From Marvania coccoides (taxonomy: Eukaryota > Chlorophyta > Trebouxiophyceae > Chlorellales > Chlorellaceae), in contig OY978103.1 of the NCBI GenBank assembly GCA_963854735.1, positions 62,001 through 126,000 of the forward strand: a stretch of 64,000 bases of DNA, in the 5' to 3' direction. Position 1 is the first letter of the stretch, and every line of letters starts with the position of its first letter. This document shows positions 1-11,217 of this stretch, piece after piece. The notes under the pieces are model-generated. The model worked only from the letters and a program-made list of their open reading frames with translations. It was not told the DNA's origin and did not search any database. Both the position numbers and the translations under genes were made by a program.

Positions 1-619
1 ATTCTGGCATCCAGCGCTGATCAGTCAGCTGGCAAGCTTTTCATCTGCGATGGGTGAGAGCTAGTGCACGCTCGATTTGATGGCTGTTTAAATTTCTCCG
101 TTTTGCAAGGTTTCACATATGTTTTTTCATGGTGATTCACGCAGGCGAATCATTTGGCTGAGTTCCAAAGACCCAGCGCTCGGCGTGAGCGTCGACTTTG
201 CCTCGATCAGCATGCATGCACTAGCTACAGACCCAGACAGCGTCGACAAGCCCTGCCTGTACGTCCAACTCGACTACGGGGGCACCCCCGAGGCATCTGA
301 GGACGAAGACGAGGAGGGAGAGCCCGCCCCGTTCCCTGAGCTCCGCCTCATCCCAGCAGACGCCTCCTTGCTGGAGCCCCTCTTCCAGGCCTTTTGCGAG
401 GGCGCGGAGCGCAACCCTGACCCAGATGCGGAGGAAGAGGGCCAGGGTAGCCTGTTTTTCGATCAGGGAGAGGCTTTGGCTGGCGCGCTTGAGGTGGCTG
501 CGCTTGGCGGCGATTTTGATGACTTGGTGGGGGAGGACCTGGAGCGCTTCAGGGACGCAGATGACGAGGAGGAGGAGGAGGAGGCTGCTGCAGGGGCCCA
601 CCAGAACGGCACCACATGA
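1..619 (+). CDS. pICln (methylosome subunit / chloride conductance regulator), 5' end missing
   Basis: The gene is already open at base 1. Exon 1 is 1-53, the intron 54-144 (gtgagag...cacgcag), and the last exon 145-619, ending in TGA. Across the junction the protein reads ...GKLFICDG-RIIWLSSKDPALG..., then DFASISMHALATDP, the signature of the pICln PH-like domain. Downstream come acidic runs (EDEDEEGE and DADDEEEEEE), as in animal and plant pICln. In known systems pICln binds Sm proteins with PRMT5 and delivers them to the SMN complex for snRNP assembly in the cytoplasm; that role is inferred from the family. The N-terminal part lies outside the window. The only real doubt is orthology, since nothing but the C-terminal two thirds can be seen. 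Confidence 0.85.
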
Positions 620-1467
620 CATGATTAGAGGTGAGAATTATCGAGCGGCAGGAAGGGGAAACCTTTTTTCCCCTCCCCGACCCCAGAATGAATGGAATGA
701 AGTTGATTGTGGTACTGCCTATGATGAGAATCCGTTTATTCATGCGTGTCAACTGAGATTGCTCCTTGGTCGGTGTTTTATCGGCCAAACCAATTGCAAT
801 CGCTGACTTTTAATAATTTTCTCTCTGAGGCTCTCAAATCTTCTTCAAAACACTTTGTGGTTGGTGTCGATTCAGCAACAAGCAGTTTCTGCTTTTCCTA
901 TTCATGAATTCTTTCTTTTTCTGTTGACCGATGATTAAGACAAAGTATTTGCTACTCTTGAGTCACGGCAATGACGATACAAATCACCAAGATCGCTGAG
1001 GTCAACAACGAGTATAACGATAACTGGCTGCCTGGCTTTCTAAATGTGGTTTCATGATGAGAATTTGCCTTTTGGCTCTTTCGTCGTTGTTTTTTCTTCC
1101 CCCTTTTGCAAGTGAAACACGGCGTCTAAAACAGTTTGTGCTGGTTGTTGTTTTCTATGCAGGACTGAAGCAACGACAACTGGGCAGCAACATGCCCTTC
1201 TGAATGAAATGCCCAATGACAATAAAATGACTCTACGAGTCTCTCCTTAACCTTGAAATCTTAACTCAAGAACCAACGACCATGTTTTTTTTTTTCACGA
1301 ATGAATTGCCTGTAAAATAGTTTTGCAACCGCAATGCCTTAACCTTGCCACAGCGTATTGGAATTTTATTCAAGGAAGTATGGGTCCCTCGTTGTAGAAG
1401 GCTTCATCAACGAGGCCTTCTGTTGCTGGCCCATAGTCGGCAAGGATCGCCTCGCTCGGAGGGAACT
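620..1467. other. Intergenic stretch with two 3' UTRs
   Basis: No coding frame with a convincing composition is seen on either strand. The segment lies between two convergent stop codons (TGA at 619 on the plus strand, TAG at 1470-1468 on the minus strand). It holds an AATAAA-like signal on each strand: near 1220 on plus and near 1365 on minus. Confidence 0.5.
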
Positions 1468-1775
1468 CTAGGCGCCGCCCACGTAGTCATAGTCAGCCGT
1501 AACAACGGCATCATCTTCCTCTTGGCCTTGGCCCAGGCCGCGTCCTGTTTAGGGGAGAAGGTTTGAAGGTTTGAATGTTTTGAAAGAGAAGGAGAAAAAA
1601 AATTAACGTTGGGGCAGGCAGCTGAAGAATTGCATTAATAAATAGTCTTCCTCTCTTGAAAACAAATCAACGTGTTCATAGACTCACCATACGCGAAGAA
1701 TGTAGCAGGCGTCAATGTACACGAGAGCAGAAAACAAGCAGCGCACAGAGCAAAAAAAGGCGTGGCGGCATTCAT
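1468..1775 (-). CDS. Small secreted or membrane protein, 54 aa, unknown
   Basis: Two exons, 1775-1688 and 1544-1468, join in phase across a gtgagtc...aaacag intron. The product starts MNAATPFFALCAACFLLS, a good signal peptide or single membrane segment, and ends with a short acidic tail, EEDDAVVTADYDYVGGA. The total is 165 bases including TAG. An AATAAA signal follows about 100 bases after the stop on the same strand. I do not recognise the family. Support comes from the exact phase match, the splice sites and the hydrophobic N-terminus followed by a polar tail. It may be an extracellular peptide or a small membrane subunit. A longer version with upstream exons cannot be excluded. Confidence 0.45.
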
Positions 1776-2089
1776 GACTGGCTCGTGGGTGACGCCGAGA
1801 AGGGCAAGCGCCTTTTTGCGTTAACTGTTATAGTTGATAAATTGAACTAAAGTAAAATTTGATTGATTCTTTTAGTTAGTCCAAGGCAAAAAAGAAAGGA
1901 GAAAAAAAATGAACTCGTGCCTAAACTGGATGACCTTCTGCTCTAAATTTCCAGGGTGGATAGCAAAATGTGGGCCATGAAACAAACTCGCATAGATCGA
2001 GCTGTGCATGGTGCAAACTTGGGGCACTATGCCTGAACTCTTGCAACAGAGCAGCGGGGTGGAACCACCAGCAAACCACCGGCAAACAA

Positions 2090-3299
2090 TCACTCCACGC
2101 CCCTGTACGTCTTTCCAACAGGCGAAATTGTGCCATTCCCCCCATACAGGTGCGCTGTCGAGCCGTCGCGGTACGGATACAAGTAAAAGAAGGCGTAACG
2201 CTCAACAAACGCCAGGGAGTTCATCATCTCAGCGGCGCCCTTGACGAATTCGCTTTATTTTTGAAAAGATGGGTACAATGCAGGCTGAGGAAACCACCTG
2301 GTGAGAGCCCACTCCTGAAAAGAAAAAGAAAAGAGGTCATGCAAACACTGTTATGGCATAATGATTAACGTTGTGAAAAACAGCAGAGATTCGTTTTGTG
2401 AATTATTTCACCCTGCGCAGGGCCCAGTTGTTTATGGCAGTAATGCGAATACCTCTCACCGTGATCCAAAGAGGCTTCTGAAATTTTTCAAAAAGGCGTT
2501 CCAGATAGTTCTTCATATCCGAAACTGCTACTGAAGGTTCTTTCCATTTCGCAGGATCTTCCACGTAGTAGTGCACGGCGATAAAATCCACGCGCAGTCC
2601 CCTTTCTACCACGCCCTTTTCCCAAAATTCTTCAAACCAGTGGCTCTCCAGAGGCTTATCAGCGGTGGCGGGAGACCCCAGCCGCTTTCCGGTCGCCTCC
2701 AGTAAGGTCCAGAGCTCCAGCGCTCTGTCAACGCGCATAGATGCTTGATCGGGTCTGTCAGGCTCGTTAAACCCGAGCATATTCTCTCCAGGCTCGGCCT
2801 TTGCAGCTGCGAGCTTCTCCGCAGTGGTGTCCATCTCACTCCAGGCCATGGGCACGTGCTCAACCCCAGAAGGTGGGTTTATTTTAGCTTCAACGGTGCT
2901 GGGCCTCCAAGTGTAGAACCAGCTCACTCCAGAGTCCCTCAGGCACGCTTCCACGGTGGCGTTGTACCTACAACGGAAGGGGAACGAGGATATTTTCGTC
3001 AAGGTTTGCATGGTGATAAAGATTCGCATTCAATTTATCTAAACGTACTGCGTGCCCACGCCCTTTTTAGAGGCGTTGACGAGAAGTTTCCTTGTGATGG
3101 ACATCTGCAAAGCGCTACCACCGCCAACGCTCTGCCCTAATTCCAGAGAGGCAAGAGAAACGCCCAGGGCCTGTAACAACAGAGTCAAAATATAGTGTTT
3201 AAGTTTTCGGATCATGATGAGCGAAGGAAAACATTGCTGGCGCACCTGGCTCATTGACAAAAGTCCGGCGACAAGAATGAACGCGGCTGAGGTCTTCAT
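2090..3299 (-). pseudogene. GH128-type (Asl1-like) glycosyl hydrolase, copy 1, with in-frame stop
   Basis: Four exons (3299-3246, 3170-3049, 2967-2460, 2314-2090) would give a 302-residue secreted protein. It has signal peptide MKTSAAFILVAGLLS, the entry motif KKGVGTQYN, SGVSWFYTWRP, GVEHVPMAW, LGFNEPD with the likely catalytic acid Glu, LRVDFIAVHYY, and WIT-EWAL with the likely nucleophile Glu. These match the PF11790/GH128 family of beta-1,3-glucan hydrolases. Codon 248 is TAA (2257-2255), where the three sister copies in this window have Gln or Ala. Downstream the frame stays open and conserved (FVERYAFF, GTISPVGKTY) to TGA at 2092-2090. The loss is therefore recent, or the stop is read through. 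The last 55 residues complete the barrel, so a truncated product is probably inactive. Next to it lies a sulfotransferase gene on the same strand. Confidence 0.8.
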
Positions 3300-3581
3300 G
3301 GAACAGAAGGTGTGTTTTTGTTCAGCAGACTCCCTTGGACTACTAATAGGCTTTATTACGAGTTATTTTTGTTTGCGGTCGATCTCTCCGCGGTGCTGCA
3401 TGCCCCCCCCCCTCCTTTCTATCTAATAAATTCTTTTCTGTCCAAATGCATTGTAACAAAACACGTTCAGCTATCATATTAAAATGTACTCAATCAAATA
3501 AAAGTCTTTGAGTAGGCCATGCAACAATTAGTTGAAAAATCCAACCTCTCCGGGGAAATGGAGGGGGAAATTTTGTTTATC

Positions 3582-5085
3582 TCAACTTGAATCAATTCCC
3601 TTCGACTCTTCCTTCTCATCCGGAGAAGAAGAGTTTTCGAAAGGAGGGGAAGCATCTTCAGGCGGCGGGGGCGAAGAAGAAGATGCGTTTTCAAATGGGG
3701 ATTCGTCAGCAGCGCTGCAATCGCCGCAGTCCACACGGTGGAAGCCCATCAGCTGTTCCACATACTCGCGGATGTATTGATTCTTCAAACAGCACCTCTT
3801 ACGCTGTTTGGGGTCGGTCGCAGCCAGAGAAGTGTTGAGGTAAACGCTCCGAGCAATGCGAGACTCCAGCGTATAGGTTTTTTGGGCGTCGTTCCTCCAG
3901 GGGCGGACGTCTTTAACGATGGGTTCGATTAACTCGTTCATAGGCAGCGCCCACTTTGAGCCCAGGCGCTCCAGCCACTGGACTTGGTCTTCAGCGGTCA
4001 TCACTTGCTCGTGCTGCAGGACTTCCAGCCCTGCGGTGATGCGAGAGAAGTTCATCCAGTGCACGATCTTTTGGTAGCGCGCATCCATAACGCTGCTGAA
4101 TGGGAGGCCCGTGTAGTTGTTTTTGTCCTGCAAAATGGCGGCATAAAATGTTGAATTGGAGAGTAGAAATTTGGGCGCAGCTGCTAGTTTCATGTTTTTC
4201 GTAAACGCACTACAGGGCAGGCAATCGTTGGGCGCTGTTCTTTGGTGGCGGGGTCAACAGGGCTGGTGAAAAATCTGCAACGAAAATATTGAGAGGAGTG
4301 AGAGCCATGCCTGCAAAGATTTTAGGAGAAAAAGATAATAACACTTACGGCGCATCTAGAAATTCTTTCAGAGACGTTTTGTCGACCTCCAGATCCTCGC
4401 AGCAGTAGCAAGCCTTGTGCATGCTGTCAATCCAGTCGTAGGGGTTCCTCACCACCAGAAGAATCAGGGTTCGGGCAGCATTGCCCTCGATTCGGTCGTG
4501 CCAAGGCTGCGGAAAACGATTGAGAGAAAAAGAGGTCAAATTACAAGTAATGTTGGCGAACTAAATATGATAATTTTAGCGTCAAACTTGCCTGGAAGTA
4601 GTGTTTGATTTTTGACAGCCCTGCCTGGATTCTGAGCTTGTCGTTGTCAAGATTGGCGCGCAGCAGCGATTCCACAAAGTTGGTGCCGCTTTAAAGAGAG
4701 AATAGAAAGGGTTTTAAAGGTGCAAAGCTGAGCGCCAGTCTCAAGACTGACTCAAGACGCCTCACCTGTTCCTTTCTCCCAAAATCGAAATCCTGTCCAA
4801 GACAATTTTGGACTTTTTGGCTCTCTCCAGTTCATTCTCAAGCTGAGAAATTTGCTGCTGCTGCTGTTCCAGCCGGGGATCATCGGCTGCCTTGACTTCA
4901 ACATCCTCGGCAGCAGTGGTGATGAAGGAGGGGCATTTCTCATTCAATATGCACATATTTGAGACATGCCACGCCCCAGCAAACGCAAACAGAGCGATGC
5001 TGGCACAAAAAAAAGCGAGGAAGCCGTGCAAGACACCATCTGAGCGCCCATGGCGTTGTGGGACGCCATTACCTATCATATTCAT
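3582..5085 (-). CDS. Type II membrane sulfotransferase
   Basis: Five exons: 5085-4766, 4688-4592, 4506-4349, 4274-4214, 4127-3582; 393 aa. A short cytosolic head is followed by a membrane segment (GFLAFFCASIALFAFAGAW) and a coiled stalk rich in Gln and Glu. Then comes the PAPS-binding loop, ILGERNSGTNFVESLL, split by intron 1. The second motif, LILLVVRNPYDWIDSMHKA, fits the 3'-phosphate site of sulfotransferases. The layout is that of a Golgi enzyme moving sulfate from PAPS to a glycan or a protein. The RNSGTNF variant of the P-loop is known from algal and other protist sulfotransferase-like families. The C-terminus is a low-complexity Ser/Pro/Glu tail. Intron 2 begins with GC (CAG|GCAAGT), not GT. 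The acceptor is not identifiable from sequence. Confidence 0.8.
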
Positions 5086-6164
5086 TTTTTTTTGCTCTTA
5101 AAACAGGTGCTACTTATTTTTTATTTACTTATTTTTGCTGCCATGCACATTATTTTCTTGGATGATTCGAATTAGAAAGTTTCTTCTGAAATAAATTAAA
5201 AAAAAAAAAAAACTGTTGCAATGCTGGCTTGTAAATCATGATGTGATAACATGAATTATGAACGCTAAAAATCGATACTATGCCCATTGCGGCATTCATT
5301 TGCGCCGCTATCAATTTCGCAACATTTCCTTTATTTATGATGAGCGACCGCAAGAATTAACTCGCGTTGCGAGACGCACTAACTGGATAATTTTCTGGCT
5401 AAATCCCTAGCCAGCAGGCTGCGCCGCTGCTGCCTGGGCGGGAGTTATTTCGAGCCGCCGGTGGCGGCGGTGTCCCAGGGAGGGCCGCGATGGTAGCTGC
5501 TCGGCGCCGATTCAGGCGAAAGGCGAATTCGTCTTTCGCCCGTGTCTTCCCTCGCTGCCTGCTATAATCCAGCTGAATAAAGCAATGGAGAGGATCATTA
5601 AGGCGTTGTCCTGGGAAGCGATGCTACGTGCTGCCGTTGGGGCAGTTTCGCCTCTGCGGGAACAAGGGATGGGGGTGGAAATGTATTGATCACTTGAATA
5701 ATATAGAATATAGCCATTGCTTGGGTAAAATCACTCTCAGAAGGGAAGCTTTTTTTCTCTCTTCAAATTGAACGGGCCTCGTGAAAAAACTGGTTTGAAC
5801 TACCTCATGGAAGTTTGCTTGCCAATTTCGGCAAATTTCTCACGATCCGTATTATTACTATGTGGATTAAGCACTGCTAAAGAGGTATATGTGTCAATTT
5901 AGCCTCCTCCAAGACCAAGACATTGGTTGAGCCCCGAATTATTTTGTGCATCTCCCCATCTCACCTTCTCCGGAAGTAAATTTTGATGCATTAGAAATAT
6001 TTAGTTGTGTATAAATTTTGTTCCAGCAATCTTTTAGTTTCGTCAAGCCGAGGGCATGGAGTGAAATTCAAGTTGACTACATAAAAACAAATTTGCACAC
6101 CCACGTTTACACGTTCTCGTACGAAATTTTGAAGCAATCCTACATTTTCAGCGTTAGCGTTATC
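5086..6164. other. Gene-free stretch with a GC-rich, strongly folded core
   Basis: I see no protein gene here. AT-rich flanks surround a GC-rich core at about 5360-5660. Perfect inverted repeats in it include 5361-5365 with 5369-5373, 5395-5401 with 5408-5414 (7 bp, 6-base loop), 5415-5419 with 5432-5436, 5454-5459 with 5463-5468 (GCCGCC/GGCGGC, 3-base loop), and 5515-5522 with 5533-5540 (GGCGAAAG/CTTTCGCC). Just before the second hairpin stands AATTTTCTGG (5389-5398), close to an Sm-protein site. A structured non-coding RNA is possible; a degenerate mobile element is the alternative. No standard snRNA, tRNA, RNase P or SRP motif could be matched. Confidence 0.35.
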
Positions 6165-6622
6165 ATGGTGATTGAGGGAGAGCAAAAAAAGCCTGGACCT
6201 GCTGCATCCTATGGTGACGAATGGGTGGGTAAATGCCTTCCCCGCTTTCACAGACTGCCTGAGGATGCAAACCCTAAACTGAGCCTTTCAAGTCTCGTAT
6301 TCAACATTTATTGCAGTGGCTTGCTGATCATGACCATAGATTCGAGATTCCTATCCATTTGAAGGGTCTTTTGTGCCATCCCGACGGCAGTTTTAAGGAA
6401 TCTGTGGTGGAAGCTATGCAGCGCGCTTGTGGTGGTGAGAGGGCCGCCATTGTTGAAATTTACTCGAACGTTTTGGCCACGATGATCATGGAACCCGAGC
6501 TTCTGGCTGCAGCATGCGATGAGGCCGTTCCTGCGAGATATTCGCTGGCCAGAGTGGCAATGCTCGTCTGGCTGCTGGAATGGCGTAGAAAACTGATACT
6601 TGAGGCTTTGGAAAATAAATAA
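6165..6622 (+). CDS. Hypothetical protein, 121 aa
   Basis: Two exons, 6165-6224 and 6317-6622, join in phase 0 (gtgggta...attgcag). The product has a polar head (MVIEGEQKKPGPAASYGDEW) and a mostly helical body with a Cys in ACGGERAA. It ends in RVAMLVWLLEWRRKLILEALENK, a helix with a hydrophobic and a basic face. There is no signal peptide, and I recognise no family. The frame is open upstream to 6018, so an earlier start is possible; 6165 is chosen because the segment before it has non-coding composition. An AATAAA signal follows the stop by about 45 bases. Confidence 0.5.
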
Positions 6623-6902
6623 CTGACTGCGACACTCTGAGGTTGAAAATACATGACTTGCAAGCAATAAAAGTGGAAATTGATTTGAATTTGTTCAAAC
6701 GTTATTCTGGCAATACAACGGGGTGTAATGGTGAGAAAAAATAAATGTGAGACGCGTAGAAATACAGATTGAAGCGAAAATAAGAGTAAAGAAGAAGTAA
6801 AATCAGAAAAGGATGTATGTACAGTGCACATTGAAAATATTTCTCTCGTGGGGCGCAGCATGTCAATGCCTCAACAGCGATATCCACCGCCGCCTCCAAG
6901 TT

Positions 6903-7591
6903 TCAGATTTTTGCCTTTTCCACCTCCAGTTTCTTTTTCAGCAGCTTGGCCAGGTTGCTGTGCCCTCCCGCCTTTTCCAGCGCTTCCCGCAGCGTGTCCT
7001 CAGGCATGCTGCCCTCCTGTCGGCTCCAATAGTCCCCCAAGTCCATCACCCTCCCAGCCCTCTCCCGCAGCAGCGGCGCGTTGGATGCACCCACGTCGTA
7101 GTCTGCGGGCACGCACTCAGAGATGGGCGGCCAGGGGGTGAAAACCTCAACCATGGGTGGCGCCGCTGCTGCCGTGTTCTGGGAATGCTCTGCCTCAGCT
7201 CGAGCCATCTCCTCCGCGTCGAAAATTGCAACCTGCATACACACACAGAGAGAGAGGGGGGGGCATAGCGGCGTTTCAGCTTGAAAGCGTGCGATCAACA
7301 AAAGGGAAAGCAGCAAAATTAGCGTAGAAAAAGAAAACAAGCAGTTCTCACCTCTGCGGCCTGTGCAGCCATTTTCCGCAGCTTGTGCAGAGCTTCCAGC
7401 CGGCGCAGGGCCTCGTCTTCCTGAAAGGAAGCCACCGCCATGTTGCTGCGCCGCAGAGAGTTGGTGTCTGCACTCATGCTGGCGGTGGGGGATTGGGCTC
7501 TAGCTACTGTGTGCTGGAGTTGCTCCAGAGGGGGCAGCAGTCCTGCGAACTGGGGATCGACGGGCTTGCCAGGCAGAAACCCGCCATCCAT
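6903..7591 (-). CDS. Hypothetical helical protein, 189 aa
   Basis: Exons 7591-7352 and 7232-6903 join in phase 0 (gtgagaa...atgcag). The N-terminal third is Pro/Ala/Ser-rich. It is followed by a probable coiled coil (EDEALRRLEALHKLRKM) and an acidic stretch, then a conserved-looking block, RAGRVMDLGDYWSRQEGS. The end is Lys-rich: NLAKLLKKKLEVEKAKI. There is no signal peptide or membrane segment, so a soluble cytosolic or nuclear protein is likely. I do not recognise the family. The codon bias and splice signals resemble those of the neighbours, which supports a real gene. Confidence 0.55.
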
Positions 7592-7994
7592 TTGCTTTTA
7601 AACAAACAAAAAATAAATGCCTGCCCCTCTGATTTGCTTTTTTTTATCCGGCGATACTCTGGCGCGCTCTCTCTCTCTCAATTCATCAAAAGCATACGTG
7701 CACCTATAAATAATATATATAAAGTATAGTATAAATTGATTATGATTATAGATAATAAATATAACATTTCAAAATAAAAATGCCACCTTAAAGTTGGCTG
7801 TGACGCCCCGTCCGCCTCCTCTATACGCATTATTAATACCTATATCCATCAAATAAGTGACGCTGATAGTGCAGCTCGACAGCAAGCGAGTTCCGACAGA
7901 ACCTGTGAAAACAAATAATAATCTTTCGCTTGCTCAACTGATCACAAGCTCAAAGCGGCCTTTCCGTCGATATAAACGCGCACATTATACTCCC
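7592..7994. other. Divergent promoter region
   Basis: This AT-rich gap separates the minus-strand gene starting at 7591 from the plus-strand ABC transporter. It carries Tyr-codon-like and TATAAA-like repeats near 7700-7760 but no gene. The frame of the transporter is open up to 7857, so part of this gap could be coding if an upstream ATG is used. Confidence 0.4.
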
Positions 7995-8694
7995 ATGTGG
8001 TGCGACAGCACCCCATTTTCATGGGTGCAGGCCGGCACGCTGAACCCATGCGTGTTTAATTCTGCAGCTGCGGTCGGCCTGCTGGTCGCTGCAGCCACAG
8101 CAACAGTCGGAGCCACCCGGAGGCTGCGCTCTCTGACCCGCATTGGGCCAGACAGATCCTACATGTGGCACCTGCCGGGGTCTCGGCGGCCTTTGACTGC
8201 TCAGGCCATCGCTGCAATTTTCCTCGCCGCAGTGCACTTTGCCGCCCTCGCCCTGGTGCTGGGCCAAAAAGGCCCCCACCCCCCGCTGTACCTAAAGTTT
8301 TCTGAAGCTTCCTTGGTGCTGTCATGGGCCTTGATCACGGTAGTGAATTAGTTATTATTGTTGTTTTGTCACAATTCCAAACAACTGTAGAGAATGGTAC
8401 TAGTAACCAACTTGGTCGCTGCACCCTTTTTCTTTTGATCCACGCAGGTCGTGGTGCTGCGAGCACGGCGCTGGGATGACTGCCCTCGCCTGCGTGTGTT
8501 TGCATGGACCGTGGCTGCTGTCTACCTCTTCTCCGCCTACTCTGAGATTGAGTTCTACTTGCACGGCATGGGGGTATCCCCTAGGGAGCGCAGAGTCAGG
8601 CTGGGAGCGGGACTCGCAGCAGCTGCCGCTGCGGCTGCATTCCTTGTCGCCGAACTTCTCAAGTAAGATCCCCGCTTTTTTCAATCTATCTATA

Positions 8695-8727
<33 letters not shown>

Positions 8728-11217
8728 CCGTGCAATAATTGAAATGTTATTAACATTTCATGTACCCCTTTATTTTTGGCAGGCCCGAGGCCTCTCCCGA
8801 GGCAGGCAGCGCCCTTCAAGAGGCGCTGCTCACCTCTCAGCAGGACGGGACAGCCGCCGCTGAGATGGAGGCAGGGCGCCCCCCCAAGCGCGAACGCTCT
8901 CGCAGCTGGGTGTCTCTGTTGGGGGTGGCAGCGCGATATATGTGGCCAAAAGGCTTCTGGTTGCAGCTGCGCGCCGTTATCTGCGTGGTTCTCATCGTTT
9001 CTCTCCGTCTGCTCAATCTGGCGGTGCCCATCACCTACAAAAAAGTCATCGACGAGTTCTCAAAGCTCAGCAACCAGGACCCGCCCATCATCGTGCCATT
9101 TGTGCAGACTTTCTTTCCGTGGGTTTTTACCTGGCTGGCGCTGTACTTTTTGCAAGGCGGCGGTGGGGGCGGTGGAGCGGTGGGCCTGCTTTCCAACATT
9201 CGCAGCTACCTGTGGATCCCCATTGGCCAGGCCTCCTACCGCAGAGCCTCTCTTGATATCTTCTCGCACGTCATCAACATGGTGAGCTGCTTAATTTACT
9301 TCTTTATGACATTTGAAGAGGGGGGGGGGTCTCTTCCAAATTTATCATTTCGTGGACTCACTTCTTTTCTTCTCTCTATCTCCCTCCAGGACCACCATTT
9401 CCACTTGCACCGCCGCACCGGCGAGCTGCTGCGCATCATGGACCGCGGCACGGCCTCCATTCAGACGCTGCTCAGCACCATGCTCTTCCAAATCGGCCCT
9501 GCGGTGTTTGATATCGCCGCAGCCGCCATCTACCTGGCGCTGCGTCTCAAGGCCTGGATCGCTGCTATCGTATTCACCACCCTGGGAGCTTACGTGCCCA
9601 TGACCATTATTCTCACCGAGTGGAGGGGCAGCTTCAGGCGGGAGCTCAACCAAAAGGACAACGCCCGCGGTGCCAGGGCCACCGACGCCCTGCTCAACTA
9701 CGAAACAGTGAAGCTGTTTGGAAACGAGGGCCTGGAAGAGGAGCTGTACGCTGACGCCATTGACGCCTACCAGGCCGTGGATTTCAAGCTCAGCGCCTCC
9801 ATGAACGCCCTCAACATTGCGCAGTCGCTGGTCATCTTCACGGGGCTGGCGGCAGGCATGGTGGTGTGCACGGCGGGCGTTGCTGACGGCACGCTGACGG
9901 TGGGAGATGCGGTGCTGTTTGTAACCCTCATGCAGCAGCTCTACGCCCCCCTCAACTTCTTCGGGTACGTTGAATAATAATAAAAATCTTCTCAATAGTT
10001 ATTCCCTTTCTCCTCTTTTCAAATATTCATTTTTTTCTTTTAAACGAGCTTTTTTTACATCCCCCCCCCCCCCCCCCAATCCTGTTTTCTCCTATGCAGC
10101 ACCTACTACCGCATGATCCAGACCGCCATGCTGGACATGGAGGGCATCTTCGATCTGCTGGCCACCCACCCAGACGTGCAGGACGCACCAGACGCCAAGC
10201 CACTGGCGCTGCCCCCTGGAGAGGCTGCCTACTCTGTCGAATTCAAAGACGTGTCATTCCAGTACGCAGACGGCGCTCCCGTGCTGCGCTCTGTGTCCTT
10301 CCAGGCCCCGGCAGGTGGCACCACCGCTCTGGTGGGGGCCACGGGCAGCGGCAAGTCTTCCCTGCTGCGCATGCTGCTGCGTTTCTACGACCCCAAGGCG
10401 GGCGAGGTGTGCGTGGGGGGGCAAAACGTGGCGAGCGTCACCCAGGCGTCCCTGCGCGCTGCCATTGCCGTGGTGCCCCAAGACACGGTGCTGTTCAACG
10501 ACACCATCAAGTGAGAAATTGACCACAGCGATTATTTTTTTACAGTTATTTTTTATTTAATCTGCCTTATTTCTTGCCTGATTTTTGGCCCAGTGTCGTT
10601 GTTGTATTCTGCTGCCTGCTTTCTCTTTCGTAATATCATTAAAAGAAAATTATTGATGATCTCGCAGGTACAACATCAGGTACGGCCGCTGCGACGCCAC
10701 CGACGAGGAGGTGATGGCTGCGGCTGAGGGTGCGTGCATCGCCGACACCATCCGCACGCGGTTCCCTCACGGCTACGACACAATGGTGGGGGAGAGGGGG
10801 CTCAGGCTGAGTGGAGGAGAGAAGCAGCGGGTGGCGTTTGCGCGCGCCCTGCTGCGCAATCCTCCCATCCTAGTGCTGGACGAGGCAACCTCGGCGCTGG
10901 ATTCCCTCACAGAACGCCGCATTCAGGCCACGTTGGCATCCACTCGGGCTGGCCGCACGGTGGTGGTGGTGGCGCACCGTCTGAGCACCATTATGGATGC
11001 AGACAGGATCATCGTGATGGCTGGGGGTGAGGTGGCGGAGGTCGGGACGCACGCCGAGCTGGTTGAGAGGCCAGGCGGCATGTACGCTGCAATGTGGGCG
11101 CGGCAGGCTGAGAGCGCGAGCGCAAGCAGCGTGGCCCTGGCTGGGATGGTGGAGGAGGTCGATGACGAGGGCGCTGTCATCAAGGAGCTGGTTGCTGATA
11201 GTAGCTCGGCCGATTAA
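7995..11217 (+). CDS. Half-size ABC transporter, HMT1/ABCB6 type
   Basis: Six exons: 7995-8339, 8448-8662, 8783-9281, 9390-9964, 10100-10510, 10668-11217; about 860 aa. An N-terminal membrane domain of about five helices comes first. The ABC transmembrane domain follows ([20 protein letters not shown], then ETVKLFGNE), and last the nucleotide-binding domain. That domain has Walker [11 protein letters not shown]-loop [12 protein letters not shown], signature LSGGEKQR, Walker [13 protein letters not shown] and switch VAHRLS. The extra N-terminal domain sets HMT1/ABCB6 apart from mitochondrial ATM1. Known members move phytochelatin-metal or porphyrin conjugates across vacuolar, endosomal or mitochondrial membranes; substrate and site here are inferred. 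Exon 3 encodes a Gly run ([10 protein letters not shown]). Introns hold a (TA)n run and a 17-base C tract. An in-frame ATG at 7857 could extend the N-terminus by 46 residues. Confidence 0.88.
8691..8717. repeat. (TA)n microsatellite in ABC transporter intron 2
   Basis: A run of about 13 TA units followed by nine T. It lies between the donor at 8663 and the acceptor at 8782. Confidence 0.9.
10061..10077 (+). repeat. 17-base poly-C tract in ABC transporter intron 4
   Basis: An uninterrupted C run 22 bases before the AG acceptor at 10099. It takes the place of the usual mixed pyrimidine tract. Similar C runs occur in other introns and spacers, for example near 53851. Confidence 0.9.

Noticed and set aside
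5590..5610. AGGATCATTAAGG, like the end of 18S rRNA
   Set aside because: Only about ten bases match. No rRNA sequence stands upstream and no ITS or 5.8S follows.
9345..9995. 216-codon minus-strand frame inside the ABC transporter
   Set aside because: Antisense to a recognised transmembrane domain; no domain of its own.
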